DNA of 64,000 nt from Bradyrhizobium sp. LMTR 3. GTDB lineage: Bacteria; Pseudomonadota; Alphaproteobacteria; Rhizobiales; Xanthobacteraceae. The position numbers and the translations under genes are program-made. Location: contig NZ_MAXC01000046.1 in NCBI RefSeq assembly GCF_001693485.1, positions 310,001-374,000 of the forward strand, given 5' to 3'. Below are positions 23,973 to 33,882 of the stretch, one piece after another (position 1 is the stretch's first letter; each line of letters begins with the position of its first letter). Under the pieces are notes generated by a model that saw nothing but the letters and a program-made list of their open reading frames with translations, had not been told where the DNA came from and made no database searches.

Positions 23973-24408
23973 TCCTCTCGGTGATCTTCATCGGTAGTGA
24001 GGCGTCGACTTGCCTCGAAGCTACAACTGCCGAGTTAGCCCGAGCGTTCCGAACCATCGAGGTGCGCTGGCTTCACCTCGCGCGCGCAGGTGCACCGCGA
24101 GAATGTCGCCTCATATTCCGTTGTCATCGCCGCGAAGGCGAGGATCCAATATTCCAGAGACGCTGGTGATAGGACCGATAGGCTGCAGCGTACTGGATAC
24201 CCCGCCTTCGCAGGGATGACAGTCGAGTGCGCGTCGCTATCTCTCGATGATTGGAACCCGAAGGTTGCTCAATCGCGTATGACCATTCCCATAAATGGTC
24301 ACGGTTACATCAACGACTGATCACAGTAGGCCAATAGCAGCAAATCAGATCGATCGCGAATGGTCCTTCAGCACATCGTCATCAGTCATCACCTGCGAGG
24401 ACATCGTC
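23973..24408. other. intergenic region with an inverted repeat
   Basis: No gene supported. The arms at 24122-24148 and 24194-24221 form an imperfect inverted repeat (TCATCGCCGCGAAGGCGAGG against CCCGCCTTCGCAGGGATGA), a second family of dispersed repeat. The rest (24222-24408) is presumably the promoter of the CAP/RTX gene. Confidence 0.6.
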
Positions 24409-25719
24409 ATGGCGCAGCCGAGTAGCTATGAGCAGTATTTGCTTGAACTGATCAATGCCGAGCGTGCCAAGGTGGGCGCTCAGCCGCTTGCCTTCGATGG
24501 CGATCTCAACGAGGCCAGTGAAGATCACAGCCAATGGATGATCGGAACAGACACGTTCTCGCATACAGGCTCAGGCGGATCGACCGCGGGTCAGCGCATG
24601 ACTGCCGCGGGCTATGCGTTCACCGGCTCCTGGAGCTGGGGTGAGAACATCGCGTGGGCGACGACGCGATCGCCCGCCGGGCTGCAGGACGAAGTGCTGC
24701 TGCTGCACACAAACCTGATGAATTCGTCCGGCCATCGGGCCAACATCCTCAATGCCAATTATCGCGAAGTCGGCCTTGGCTTCGAGACAGGTGATTACGG
24801 CGGCCGCGATAGCGCGTTCATTACCGAGGATTTCGCGAAGTCCGGTTCGAGCGTATATCTCACCGGCGTGGCGTTCGACGATAAGGATGGCGACCGCTTC
24901 TACGATGTGGGCGAAGAGCTCGGCGGTCTGACGCTCACCGCCGTGAGCAGCACCGGCGCGACCTACACCACGACAACATACGGCTCCGGCGGCTATGATC
25001 TCGCGTTGCCGCCGGCGACCTACACGGTCACGTTCTCAGGGGCGGGCATTCAATCCACCACCATGCAGACGACGATCGGCAGCACGAACGTCAAGCTCGA
25101 TCTGATCGATCCGGCCACAAGCGGCGTCTCCCAGCCGCCGCCTTCCGAACCGCCGCCACCCGCGTCGAACGTGATCGCCGGTACCGCATCAAGCGAGACG
25201 CTCAACGGTACGGCCGGTGCCGACACAATCCAGGGCCTCGGCGGTGACGACCGCCTCTACGGGCAGAGCGGCAACGACCGGCTCGAGGGCGGCTCGGGGC
25301 GAGACTACCTATACGGAAGCACGGGAGACGACACACTGCTCGGCGGCGACGGAAGCGATCGTCTCTATGGCGGAGCCGGCCGCGACGTCCTGACTGGCGG
25401 CGCGAACCAGGACAGCTTCGTCTTCGATACGAGTCTCGGCGCTTCCAACATCGACAAGATCACGGACTTCTCGACCGTGGACGATACGATCCGGCTGGAC
25501 AACGCGGTATTCACGGCGTTCGGATGGAACGGCACGATGTCCTCTTCGGCATTCTATGCCGGCGCGGCCGCCCATGATTCGACCGACCGGATCATCTACA
25601 ACAGCGACACCGGCGCGCTCAGCTACGATCCGGACGGAACAGGCTCGGCGGCCGCAGTCCAGTTCGCGGAGCTCTCGACCAAGCTGGCGCTTACCTCTCA
25701 GGATTTCCTGATCGTTTGA
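24409..25719 (+). CDS. CAP (SCP/PR1-like) domain protein with RTX calcium-binding repeats
   Basis: A 436-aa secreted protein. Residues 5-155 form a CAP domain with H52 (FSHTG), E79 (WGENIA) and H109 (SSGHRAN). A linker domain (about 160-235, TGVAFDDKDGDRFYDVGE..., an SdrD/Cna-B-like fold) and a P-rich hinge (about 240-250) follow. Then come about six nonapeptide GGxGxDxL repeats (about 258-335) that bind Ca2+ in the beta-roll of type I-secreted proteins, and a C-terminal secretion segment. There is no N-terminal Sec signal, as expected. The start at 24409 has GCGAGG upstream; the frame is open from 24295. The transporter genes are not in the window. Confidence 0.88.
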   Translation: MAQPSSYEQYLLELINAERAKVGAQPLAFDGDLNEASEDHSQWMIGTDTFSHTGSGGSTAGQRMTAAGYAFTGSWSWGENIAWATTRSPAGLQDEVLLLHTNLMNSSGHRANILNANYREVGLGFETGDYGGRDSAFITEDFAKSGSSVYLTGVAFDDKDGDRFYDVGEELGGLTLTAVSSTGATYTTTTYGSGGYDLALPPATYTVTFSGAGIQSTTMQTTIGSTNVKLDLIDPATSGVSQPPPSEPPPPASNVIAGTASSETLNGTAGADTIQGLGGDDRLYGQSGNDRLEGGSGRDYLYGSTGDDTLLGGDGSDRLYGGAGRDVLTGGANQDSFVFDTSLGASNIDKITDFSTVDDTIRLDNAVFTAFGWNGTMSSSAFYAGAAAHDSTDRIIYNSDTGALSYDPDGTGSAAAVQFAELSTKLALTSQDFLIV

Positions 25720-25745
25720 TCCGGAACGCCTGGATGCCGCAGTTG

Positions 25746-25872
25746 CGTAGGGTGGGCAAAGGAGCGTTAGCGACGTACCCACCATTCCAGCATCCGGTGC
25801 ACGCGATGGTGGGCACGCTTCCGCCTTCGCTCGTTGAGCTACGGCGGACGTGGTCGCTTTGCCCACCCTACG
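25746..25872. repeat. dispersed inverted repeat (CGTAGGGTGGGCAAAG type)
   Basis: 16-bp perfect inverted ends at 25746-25761 and 25857-25872, just after the CAP/RTX gene. The interior is partly palindromic. Confidence 0.75.
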
Positions 25873-26089
25873 AGACCGCCGACTGATTTGCCTCGCGTGC
25901 AAGCACAATCTCGAAGTGCCGCTGCGACAAGGTAGCACGACGGGCAAATCACTTCTGATTTTCAGAAATCGTGTCAAGCCCAGGAATCGAAAATATTCCG
26001 CTTAACCTGCAGGGCAAATCAGTCGCATAACTCTGCCTGTCTCACCCGATTGAGGGGCGGCTCGCGATCGTCACGAACGTGCGGTGAGA

Positions 26090-26400
26090 TGCGATGGACG
26101 CGGAAGGCGCGCTAGACGTACGCGCCGGAGGCGTACGGCGAAGTCGTGTGGTCCTGATGTCGCGGTGCTGGCGTCAAGTTGCGTGAGAATGTTCGCGCAG
26201 CGACGGAGGCAAAAGAGCCGTTCTCCGGGGAGAGCACGAAGTAAGCCGTAAAGTCATTGCGCAGGGAAGGCCGGAGTGTTTCCGCTGTACCTGTATGCTC
26301 GTGTGCGTTTTCGTTATGCGCAACGGCACACGAGACCGCGGGTGCGGCGCGCACCCGGTCTTCCCTGCGCCCTCTAATTGGAACGAGGGCAAATGAGTTG
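26090..26400. repeat. pseudo-coding dispersed repeat
   Basis: This stretch can be read in two overlapping minus-strand frames (peptides containing KTHTSIQVQRKHSGLPCAM and RPSLRNDFTAYFVLSPENG). I recognise both as recurrent spurious peptides annotated many times in Bradyrhizobium genomes. It is best treated as a repeat element, not a gene. Confidence 0.55.
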
Positions 26401-26446
26401 CAAACCTCGGGCGCCATGTGCCGCGAGATCGCGAATGTGCGTCTAT

Positions 26447-26528
26447 CGTAGGATGGGTAGAGCGAAGCGAAACCCATCATCACGCGCACCGGCATTGATG
26501 GGTATCGCTTCGCTCCACCCATCCTACG
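26447..26528. repeat. dispersed inverted repeat (CGTAGGATGGGT type)
   Basis: An inverted repeat of about 33 bp per arm with a few mismatches; the outer 12 bp (26447-26458, 26517-26528) are perfect. It sits downstream of the TetR gene and could fold into a long hairpin in RNA. Confidence 0.75.
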
Positions 26529-26557
26529 GGAGCTTTTAGCGCGTTGACGAGTCCGGC

Positions 26558-27250
26558 TCACAAGTCTTGCCGGGTCAGCCTGCCATGCGGCGGTGCCGGT
26601 CGGACGGACGCTTTCCTCGCCGGCGTCTGGCCAGCCGTCAACGCCATCACCGAGACCGAAACCACGCGGTCGACGATGGCATCGACGTCGTTGAGGTCGC
26701 ATTGTCCTTCCGACAATTTCATCAGCCGCTCTTTTTCCCGGATGGTGTGATGCGACATCGCCAGCGCGAAATGCAGCCCCCAATAGAGCTCGGCGTCGTC
26801 GCGGCCGGGCAGCGAGCGGCGCATCGCGGCGATGAATTTCCGCAGATGATCGACCTCGCGGTTCTTGATGCGGCGGATCGGCGGCACCGATTCAATGGAT
26901 GCGCGGATCATGAAGCGCGCAGCCGTCGAGCCTTCGCGGTCGGGGCCGAGGCAGCCGCGCAGGGTGGGGCCCACCAGCGCGTGCAAAATGGCGTCGATCG
27001 GCGCGCGGCCGCCGCCTTGTTCCTCCGCAAGTTTCAACGCGTTGAGCCGCTCGCGGTTGGTGGCAAGGCTGCGGGTGACGAACAACTCCGCGATCAATTC
27101 GTCCTTGGAACCGAAGTGATAATTCACCGCAGCGAGATTGACGTTCGCTTCCGCGACGATGTCGCGCAGCGTCACGTCGCCGAAGCCGCGATCGGCGTAC
27201 AACCGCTCAGCGGCGGCGAGAATGGCAGACCGGGTCCGATCGCTCGACAT
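26558..27250 (-). CDS. TetR/AcrR-family regulator
   Basis: A 230-aa one-component repressor. Residues 8-55 are the TetR helix-turn-helix (ILAAAERLYADRGFGDVTLRDIVAEANVNLAAVNYHFGSKDEL). The C-terminal ligand domain has the arrangement of FadR/CerR-like TetR proteins. It is divergent from the acyl-CoA dehydrogenase gene across 306 bp, so control of that operon by an acyl-CoA-type ligand is a reasonable guess. No operator was identified with confidence. Confidence 0.88.
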   Translation of the reverse strand: MSSDRTRSAILAAAERLYADRGFGDVTLRDIVAEANVNLAAVNYHFGSKDELIAELFVTRSLATNRERLNALKLAEEQGGGRAPIDAILHALVGPTLRGCLGPDREGSTAARFMIRASIESVPPIRRIKNREVDHLRKFIAAMRRSLPGRDDAELYWGLHFALAMSHHTIREKERLMKLSEGQCDLNDVDAIVDRVVSVSVMALTAGQTPARKASVRPAPPHGRLTRQDL

Positions 27251-27267
27251 GGCTACAGCTTCTTTCC

Positions 27268-27360
27268 GTCATTCCGGGGCGCGCGAACGCGCGAACCCGG
27301 AATCTCGCGCCACAATCTCCGGATTCCGGGTTCGACGCTGCCGCGTCGCCCCGGAATGAC
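27268..27360. repeat. dispersed inverted repeat (GTCATTCCGGGGCG type)
   Basis: Perfect 14-bp ends (27268-27281, 27347-27360), the same family as 23488-23612. It lies between the divergent TetR and acyl-CoA dehydrogenase genes. Confidence 0.75.
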
Positions 27361-27556
27361 AGCCACGCAGGAGTTGCAATTCAAACAGTTGTATGAAACT
27401 ATCGTTTGAAGGGCTGGAAATGTCAACAACGTTTGCGAACGTGTCGCATCTCCAGCCGACCGGACTGTCAGGTTCGCAAAACGGCTTGCCGGCCGTGAGG
27501 AGCGGGCAGACAGTGCGGCCAAACGATCTCAGAAGCCGAGAGCCGAGGAGCGTCCC

Positions 27557-28789
<1,233 letters not shown>

Positions 28790-28847
28790 CGGGAGGCCAT
28801 CGATGGCGCTCCCCAAAGTCCAAGAAGAATCTTAAGGGAGCGTCATC

Positions 28848-29906
28848 GTGGCGGACGGCGTCAGGAAAGACGAAGAGTTCTCGGGCACCAAGGAAGTCGA
28901 GGAACGCCATCGCATCGACGAGGCGAGCCTCGACGGCTGGATGCGCGAGCATGTCGAGGGCTATCAGGGGCCGCTCAAGGTCCTGCAGTTCAAGGGCGGC
29001 CAGTCCAACCCGACCTACAAGCTCGAAACGCCGGCCCGATCCTACGTGATGCGCCGAAAGCCGTTCGGCAAATTGCTGCCGTCGGCGCATGCGGTCGACC
29101 GCGAGTTCCGCGTCATTGCAGCGCTCGGCAAGCAGGGCTTTCCGGTCGCGAAGGCCTACGCGCTGTGCACCGACGAAGCCGTGATCGGGGCCACCTTCTA
29201 CATCATGTCGATGGAAGACGGCCGGGTGTTTTGGGACCCGACATTGCCGAGCCAGACGCCGGACAACCGGCGCAAGATCTTCACCAGCAAGATCGAGACG
29301 CTGGCGAAGCTCCACGTCTTCGATCCGGAGCAGATCGGGCTCGGCGATTTCGGCAAGCCGGGCAATTATTTCGCGCGCCAGATCGACCGCTGGACCAAGC
29401 AATACCGCGCCTCGGAAACCCAGCACATTCCGGAATTCGAAAAGGTGGCCGAATGGCTGCCGCGCACCGTACCTGAACAGAAGCGCGTCTCGATCGTCCA
29501 CGGCGACTACCGCCTCGACAACATGATTTTCCACGCGACGGAACCGCGGGTGCAGGCGGTACTGGACTGGGAACTGTCGACGCTCGGCGATCCCATGGCC
29601 GACTTCACCTATCTGTTGATGCAGTGGACGATGCCGGGCTTGGAAAAAGCCGATCTCAAGGCGCTGAACATTCCGAGTCTTGAAGAGGCCGCGCAGATCT
29701 ACTGCGACGTCACCGGCATGGAAGTGCCCGACCTCAACTGGTACTTCGCCTACAATATGTTCCGCCTCGCCGGCATCACGCAGGGTATTGCCGGACGAAT
29801 CCGCGACGGCACCGCGGCCAACGCCAAGGCGCTGGAGTCCGCGGCGCGCACCGTGCCGCTGTCGAAGTCCTCCTGGGAGTACGCTCAGAAGGCCGGCGCG
29901 ACTTAA
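28848..29906 (+). CDS. APH-like phosphotransferase (ACAD10/11 kinase-domain type)
   Basis: A 352-aa protein-kinase-like-fold enzyme. The catalytic loop HGDYRLDN is at 218-225 (D220) and the metal-binding DWE at 240-242. The N-lobe GGQSNPTY (about 48-55) is the nucleotide loop. GTG start with AAGGGAG upstream. In animals the homologous kinase domain is fused to an acyl-CoA dehydrogenase and phosphorylates 4-hydroxyacyl-CoAs. Here the two are adjacent separate genes, so the same 4-hydroxy acid catabolism is the best guess. Drug resistance is unlikely. Confidence 0.85.
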   Translation: MADGVRKDEEFSGTKEVEERHRIDEASLDGWMREHVEGYQGPLKVLQFKGGQSNPTYKLETPARSYVMRRKPFGKLLPSAHAVDREFRVIAALGKQGFPVAKAYALCTDEAVIGATFYIMSMEDGRVFWDPTLPSQTPDNRRKIFTSKIETLAKLHVFDPEQIGLGDFGKPGNYFARQIDRWTKQYRASETQHIPEFEKVAEWLPRTVPEQKRVSIVHGDYRLDNMIFHATEPRVQAVLDWELSTLGDPMADFTYLLMQWTMPGLEKADLKALNIPSLEEAAQIYCDVTGMEVPDLNWYFAYNMFRLAGITQGIAGRIRDGTAANAKALESAARTVPLSKSSWEYAQKAGAT

Positions 29907-29934
29907 TCCTACTTCGTCATCGCTGCTCAAAAAC

Positions 29935-30096
29935 CCTCATCCTGAGGAGCCCGCGAGAAGCGGGCGTCTCGAAGGATGTAGGCCACAGATGGGGCCTCAT
30001 GGTTCTCCCGGCGATGCGAAGCATCGTCCGGAGACGCGCGGAGCCTGTCATCGGGCCGCGCTACGCGCGGACCCGTTGGCGCTCCTCACCATGAGG
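29935..30096. repeat. dispersed inverted repeat (CCTCATCCTGAGGAGC type)
   Basis: The ends CCTCATCCTGAGGAGC (29935-29950) and GCTCCTCACCATGAGG (30081-30096) are imperfect inverted copies. The interior has further palindromic blocks (GCCCGCGAGAAGCGGGC; GATGCGAAGCATC). It fills the gap before the DMT transporter gene. Confidence 0.7.
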
Positions 30097-30104
30097 GAAT
30101 CCAG

Positions 30105-31016
30105 TTGGCACTCTCACCGAATATCCGCGGCAGCCTGCTGATGGCGGTGTCCATGGCGGCGTTCACCATGAACGACTCCATCACCAAGGTGGTGTCGTCA
30201 GAGATGAACTTCGGCCAGGTGATGCTGGTGCGCGGGCTGTTCGCGATTCTGCTGGTCGCGGCGTTCGCGTATTATCAGGACGCGCTGCGTCCGCTGCGCA
30301 CGCTGGTGCTCAAGCCGGTGGCGCTCAGGGTGTTCGGCGAGATCGGTGGCACGATCTCGTTCATGGCGGCGCTCGTGCATCTGCCGCTCGCCAACACCTC
30401 GGCGATCTTCCAGGCATTGCCGCTGGCGATCACGCTCGGCGCCGCCGTGATATTCGGCGAGCCGGTCGGCTGGCGGCGCTGGTCGGCGATTGTCGCAGGC
30501 TTCATCGGCGTGCTCATCATCGTGCGGCCGGGGCTTGCCGGCTTCAGCGAGTACTCGCTGTTCGCGCTGGTGTCGGTTGCGTTCTGCGCGCTGCGCGATC
30601 TCGCCACCCGGCGCATACCCGCAAAGATCCCGTCGCTGTTCATCACCTTGCTGACGACCGTCACGGTGACGGCGGCCGGCGGCGCTATCCTCGTTCCGCT
30701 CGGCGGCTGGACGCCGCCGTCCGCGAGCGCTCTTGGCCTGCAGGCGCTGGCCGCAGTGCTGCTGCTGATCGGCTATCAATGTATCATCTCGGCGCTGCGC
30801 TCGGGCGACATCTCAGCGGTGGCGCCGTTCCGCTATTCCGCGCTGCTGTGGGCGATGCTGATCGGCTATCTCGTGTTCGGCGATGTACCCGATACGATGA
30901 TGGTGCTGGGCGCCTCGATCATCGTGTTGTCAGGCCTCTACGCCTTCTACCGCGAGCGCATCCGCCACCGCGCGCTGGCGGCAGAGTCATCGGGCCTGCC
31001 GCCGGATGGGTTGTGA
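30105..31016 (+). CDS. EamA/DMT-superfamily transporter
   Basis: A 303-aa integral membrane protein with about ten hydrophobic segments in two EamA repeats (about 10-138 and 150-285). It includes LANTSAIFQALPLAITLGAAVIFGEPVGWRRW and SAVAPFRYSALLWAMLIGYLVFGDVPD, both diagnostic. Likely exports or imports a small metabolite; the substrate is unknown. TTG start with GAGGGA upstream; the ATG at 30141 is an alternative. Confidence 0.85.
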   Translation: MALSPNIRGSLLMAVSMAAFTMNDSITKVVSSEMNFGQVMLVRGLFAILLVAAFAYYQDALRPLRTLVLKPVALRVFGEIGGTISFMAALVHLPLANTSAIFQALPLAITLGAAVIFGEPVGWRRWSAIVAGFIGVLIIVRPGLAGFSEYSLFALVSVAFCALRDLATRRIPAKIPSLFITLLTTVTVTAAGGAILVPLGGWTPPSASALGLQALAAVLLLIGYQCIISALRSGDISAVAPFRYSALLWAMLIGYLVFGDVPDTMMVLGASIIVLSGLYAFYRERIRHRALAAESSGLPPDGL

Positions 31017-31068
31017 TCGCAACGTGCGAAAGCCGTCAGTGAATCGTGGAGCAGAGCGGACCATCATC

Positions 31069-31202
31069 TCGTGTCCCGGACGCGGTGCGGCACGAAGTGA
31101 CGCGCCGCAGAGCCGGGACCCATCTTCGTCGGGCACTGCGGAAGCCATGGGCCCCGGCTCAGCAGCGCACCGCTCAGCGGTGCACTGCGTCCGGGGCACG
31201 AG
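31069..31202. repeat. dispersed inverted repeat (CTCGTGTCCCGGACGC type)
   Basis: The inverted ends 31069-31084 and 31187-31202 differ by one base. The same family is at 33728-33879. It lies between convergent genes. Confidence 0.72.
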
Positions 31203-31209
31203 GTCATCG

Positions 31210-31995
31210 CTAAATCGGCTTGCCCGTATACGGCATCGACGCGGTGAGGCCGCCGTCGACCGGGATGGCCTGGCCGTTGACGTAGGAAGCCTCGTCGCTG
31301 GCGAGGAAGAGGCCCATCGCGGCGAGTTCGTGCGGCTGGCCGGCACGCTTCAGCGGATTGAGCTGGCCGATCTTGTCGGAGGTGCCGCGCTCCTTGGCGC
31401 GGTCGAACACCGGCTTGGTCATGCCGGTCTCGATCAGGCCGGGGCAGACCGCGTTGATGCGCACGCCGGTGCCGGACAGCGAATAGGCGGTGGTCTGCAC
31501 CAGGCTGATGACGCCGGCCTTGCTCGCGCCATAGGGATGTCCGCTGGCGCCAGCCTTCAAACCCGCGACGGAGGCGGTGCAGACGATCGAGCCGGATTTC
31601 TGTTTAATCATGTGCGGCATCGAATGCTTGATCGCGAGGAACGGGCCTATCAGATTGATGCGCAAGACTTCCTGCCAGTGTTCGACGGTCTGCTCGGCCA
31701 GCGGCACCAGCCCGCCGCTGACGCCGGCATTGGCCCAGATCGCATCGAGGCTGCCGTACTTCGAAACCGCCTTGTCGATGAACGCCTTCACATCGGCTTC
31801 CGAACCGGCATCCGCCATGACAGCCTCGACGGTGCCGCCGGCATCGCTGACGAGCTTGGCGGTCTCCTTCACGCCTTCCGCGCGGTCGACGATGACAAGC
31901 TTCGCGCCTTCCCTGGAGAACAGCACCGATGCCGCGCGCCCGATGCCGCTGCCAGCACCTGTGATGACGACGGATTTGCCTTCGAGGCGGCCCAT
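31210..31995 (-). CDS. SDR-family oxidoreductase
   Basis: A 261-aa classical short-chain dehydrogenase. TGAGSGIG (12-19) binds NAD(P); NAG appears in WANAGVSGG, the active-site Ser in SGSIVCTASVAG, and Tyr/Lys in HPYGASKAG. GGGAGAAG precedes the ATG at 31995; the frame is open far upstream to 32421 but that part overlaps the divergent phosphatase gene. The substrate is unknown; its location among acyl-CoA genes suggests a hydroxyacyl or alcohol substrate. Confidence 0.9.
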   Translation of the reverse strand: MGRLEGKSVVITGAGSGIGRAASVLFSREGAKLVIVDRAEGVKETAKLVSDAGGTVEAVMADAGSEADVKAFIDKAVSKYGSLDAIWANAGVSGGLVPLAEQTVEHWQEVLRINLIGPFLAIKHSMPHMIKQKSGSIVCTASVAGLKAGASGHPYGASKAGVISLVQTTAYSLSGTGVRINAVCPGLIETGMTKPVFDRAKERGTSDKIGQLNPLKRAGQPHELAAMGLFLASDEASYVNGQAIPVDGGLTASMPYTGKPI

Positions 31996-32153
31996 GAGCT
32001 TCTCCCTTACGGTGTTATGCGCGCCGGCGTCTGCCGCCTCGCGGAATTCAAACAAGATTTCAAACGCCCAGGAATCTTTGGCTACCAAAGTTACTTGAGG
32101 CGATGACTGCTCTGACGTACAGCGACAACGAACAGTATTGGAGGGCTTTGCTG

Positions 32154-32864
32154 ATGTCCAATGCAGACAAATCGCGACTGGTGAGCACGCGCTGGTGGTG
32201 GGTGCGCCACGCGCCGGTTCGCGAAGATAACGGCTGCATTTACGGGCAGAAGGATCTCGGCTGCGACTGCAGCGATCGCATCGTGTTCGAGGCGGTCGGA
32301 AAAATCCTGCCGCGCAACGCGATCTGGTATGCAAGCAATCTGAAGCGTACGCACCAGACCGCGAGCGCGATCTGGGCCGCGGGTTTTCCGAAACCTTCGG
32401 AGATGCCGCATGTGAACGCATTCGCCGAGCAGCATCTCGGTGAGTGGCAGGGCCTCAATCGTGCGGCGTTCCTCGCCAGCCGTCCGCTCGGCAGTCACTG
32501 GTTTGCGGAAATCGACGAGGTCCCGCCCGGCGGTGAGAGTTTTATGGACCTCTACAACCGCGTCAGCGGTGCTATCGAACGCATCAATGCCGAACAGGCG
32601 GGCAGGGACCTGATCGTCGTCGCCCATGGCGGCACGATCAGAGCCGCCATCGGTCATGCACTCGGCGGCCATCCCGATAAGGGCATGGCCTTCGATATCG
32701 ACAATTGCTCGGTGACGCGGCTCGATCACCTCTCCAGCGCCAGCCACAGCCGCTGGCGGCTACCGATGGTCAACCAGCAGCCATGGATCGCGGACGCTTC
32801 GCACAACGCCATGCACCAGCCGGCGGGACCGGAGGTCGAGCCGCCGGCGACGAAACTTGGCTGA
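32154..32864 (+). CDS. histidine phosphatase family protein
   Basis: A 236-aa phosphoglycerate-mutase-like fold. The catalytic motif V-R-H-A is at 17-20 (H19 phosphorylated). NLKRTHQTASAI supplies the second arginine, EQHLGEWQG the acid region, and VVAHGGTIRAAIGHAL the second histidine. GGAGGG stands 8 nt before the ATG at 32154, so I prefer it to the in-frame ATG at 32103. The physiological substrate is unknown (cobalamin, sugar or nucleotide phosphates are typical). It is divergent from the first SDR gene and 89 bp upstream of the second. Confidence 0.88.
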   Translation: MSNADKSRLVSTRWWWVRHAPVREDNGCIYGQKDLGCDCSDRIVFEAVGKILPRNAIWYASNLKRTHQTASAIWAAGFPKPSEMPHVNAFAEQHLGEWQGLNRAAFLASRPLGSHWFAEIDEVPPGGESFMDLYNRVSGAIERINAEQAGRDLIVVAHGGTIRAAIGHALGGHPDKGMAFDIDNCSVTRLDHLSSASHSRWRLPMVNQQPWIADASHNAMHQPAGPEVEPPATKLG

Positions 32865-32953
32865 GTCTCAAGTTGTCGAGGACCACAAAGGCTGCTTAGT
32901 TCGAATTGAAAAACGAAACCGGCACCGCGCTGGATCAACATCGGGAGAGAGAC

Positions 32954-33721
32954 ATGAGCTTGTTCGATATGACCGGGAAAGTCGCCGTCATCACCGGCTC
33001 GACGCGCGGCATCGGCCGCGCCATCGCCGAGCGGATGGCGGAGCACGGCGCGAAGGTCGTGATCTCCTCGCGCAAGCAGGATGTTTGCGACCAGGTCACC
33101 AAGGAAATCAACGACAAGTTCGGCAAGGGGACGGCGGTCGCGATCGCCGCGAACATTTCCAGCAAGGAAAACCTGCAAAACCTCGTCGACGAGTCCAACC
33201 GCGCCTTCGGCAAGATCGACGTGCTGGTCTGCAACGCCGCGTCCAATCCCTATTATGGTCCGCTCGGCGGCATCTCCGATGAACAGTTCCGCAAGATCCT
33301 GGACAACAACATCGTCGCCAATAATTGGCTGATCAACATGGTGGTGCCGCAGATGATCGAGCGCAAGGACGGTTCGATCGTGATCGTGTCCTCGATCGGC
33401 GGGTTGAAGGGCTCGACCGTGCTCGGCGCCTACGCGATCTCGAAGGCGGCCGACATGCAACTCGCGCGCAATCTGGCCTGCGAATACGGCAAGCACAATA
33501 TCCGCGTGAATTGCATCGCGCCCGGCCTGATCAAGACCGATTTCGCCAAGGCGCTGTGGGACAATCCGGAGACGCTGAAAGCTTCCACCGCGCGCTCGCC
33601 GCTCTTACGCATCGGCGTGCCGGACGAAATCGCGGGCGCTGCGGTGCTGATGGGGTCGAAGGCCGGCGACTTCATGACGGGGCAGACCATCGTGATCGAC
33701 GGCGGCGCGACGATCAGTTGA
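32954..33721 (+). CDS. SDR-family oxidoreductase
   Basis: A 255-aa classical SDR. TGSTRGIG (14-21) is the cofactor loop. VCNAASNPYYGPLGG replaces the usual NNAG. Active-site Ser lies in SIVIVSSIGG and Tyr/Lys in GAYAISKAA. The C-terminal GQTIVIDGGATIS is canonical. GGGAGAGAGAC lies before the ATG at 32954. The NPYYGP form is frequent in SDRs clustered with acyl-CoA dehydrogenase/APH pairs, which fits the neighbourhood. Confidence 0.92.
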   Translation: MSLFDMTGKVAVITGSTRGIGRAIAERMAEHGAKVVISSRKQDVCDQVTKEINDKFGKGTAVAIAANISSKENLQNLVDESNRAFGKIDVLVCNAASNPYYGPLGGISDEQFRKILDNNIVANNWLINMVVPQMIERKDGSIVIVSSIGGLKGSTVLGAYAISKAADMQLARNLACEYGKHNIRVNCIAPGLIKTDFAKALWDNPETLKASTARSPLLRIGVPDEIAGAAVLMGSKAGDFMTGQTIVIDGGATIS

Positions 33722-33727
33722 GGTTGG

Positions 33728-33879
33728 CTCGTATCCCGGACGCGGTGCAGCCTAGGCGATGCGAAGCATCGTCCGCCAGCGCTGCTCCGCAGAGCCGGGA
33801 CCCGTGCGAACCGCGGCGAAGGTGTGGGCCCCGGCTCAGCGACGCATCACTTCGTGCTGCGTCGCGTACGGGGCACGAG
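33728..33879. repeat. dispersed inverted repeat (CTCGTATCCCGGACGC type)
   Basis: Ends at 33728-33743 and 33864-33879, same family as 31069-31202. It lies between the convergent SDR and serine hydrolase genes. Confidence 0.7.
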
Positions 33880-33882
33880 AAA

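Noticed and set aside
26112..26783. Minus-strand frame of 223 aa overlapping the TetR gene and a repeat
   Set aside because: Its first half is the TetR gene in another frame and its second half is the pseudo-coding repeat.
28848..29906. Aminoglycoside resistance gene
   Set aside because: The APH fold is real, but the pairing with acyl-CoA dehydrogenase and the ACAD10-like sequence point to metabolism.
31996..32421. N-terminal extension of the first SDR (142 extra residues)
   Set aside because: It overlaps the phosphatase gene head, has no SDR similarity, and a good ribosome-binding site lies before the ATG at 31995.
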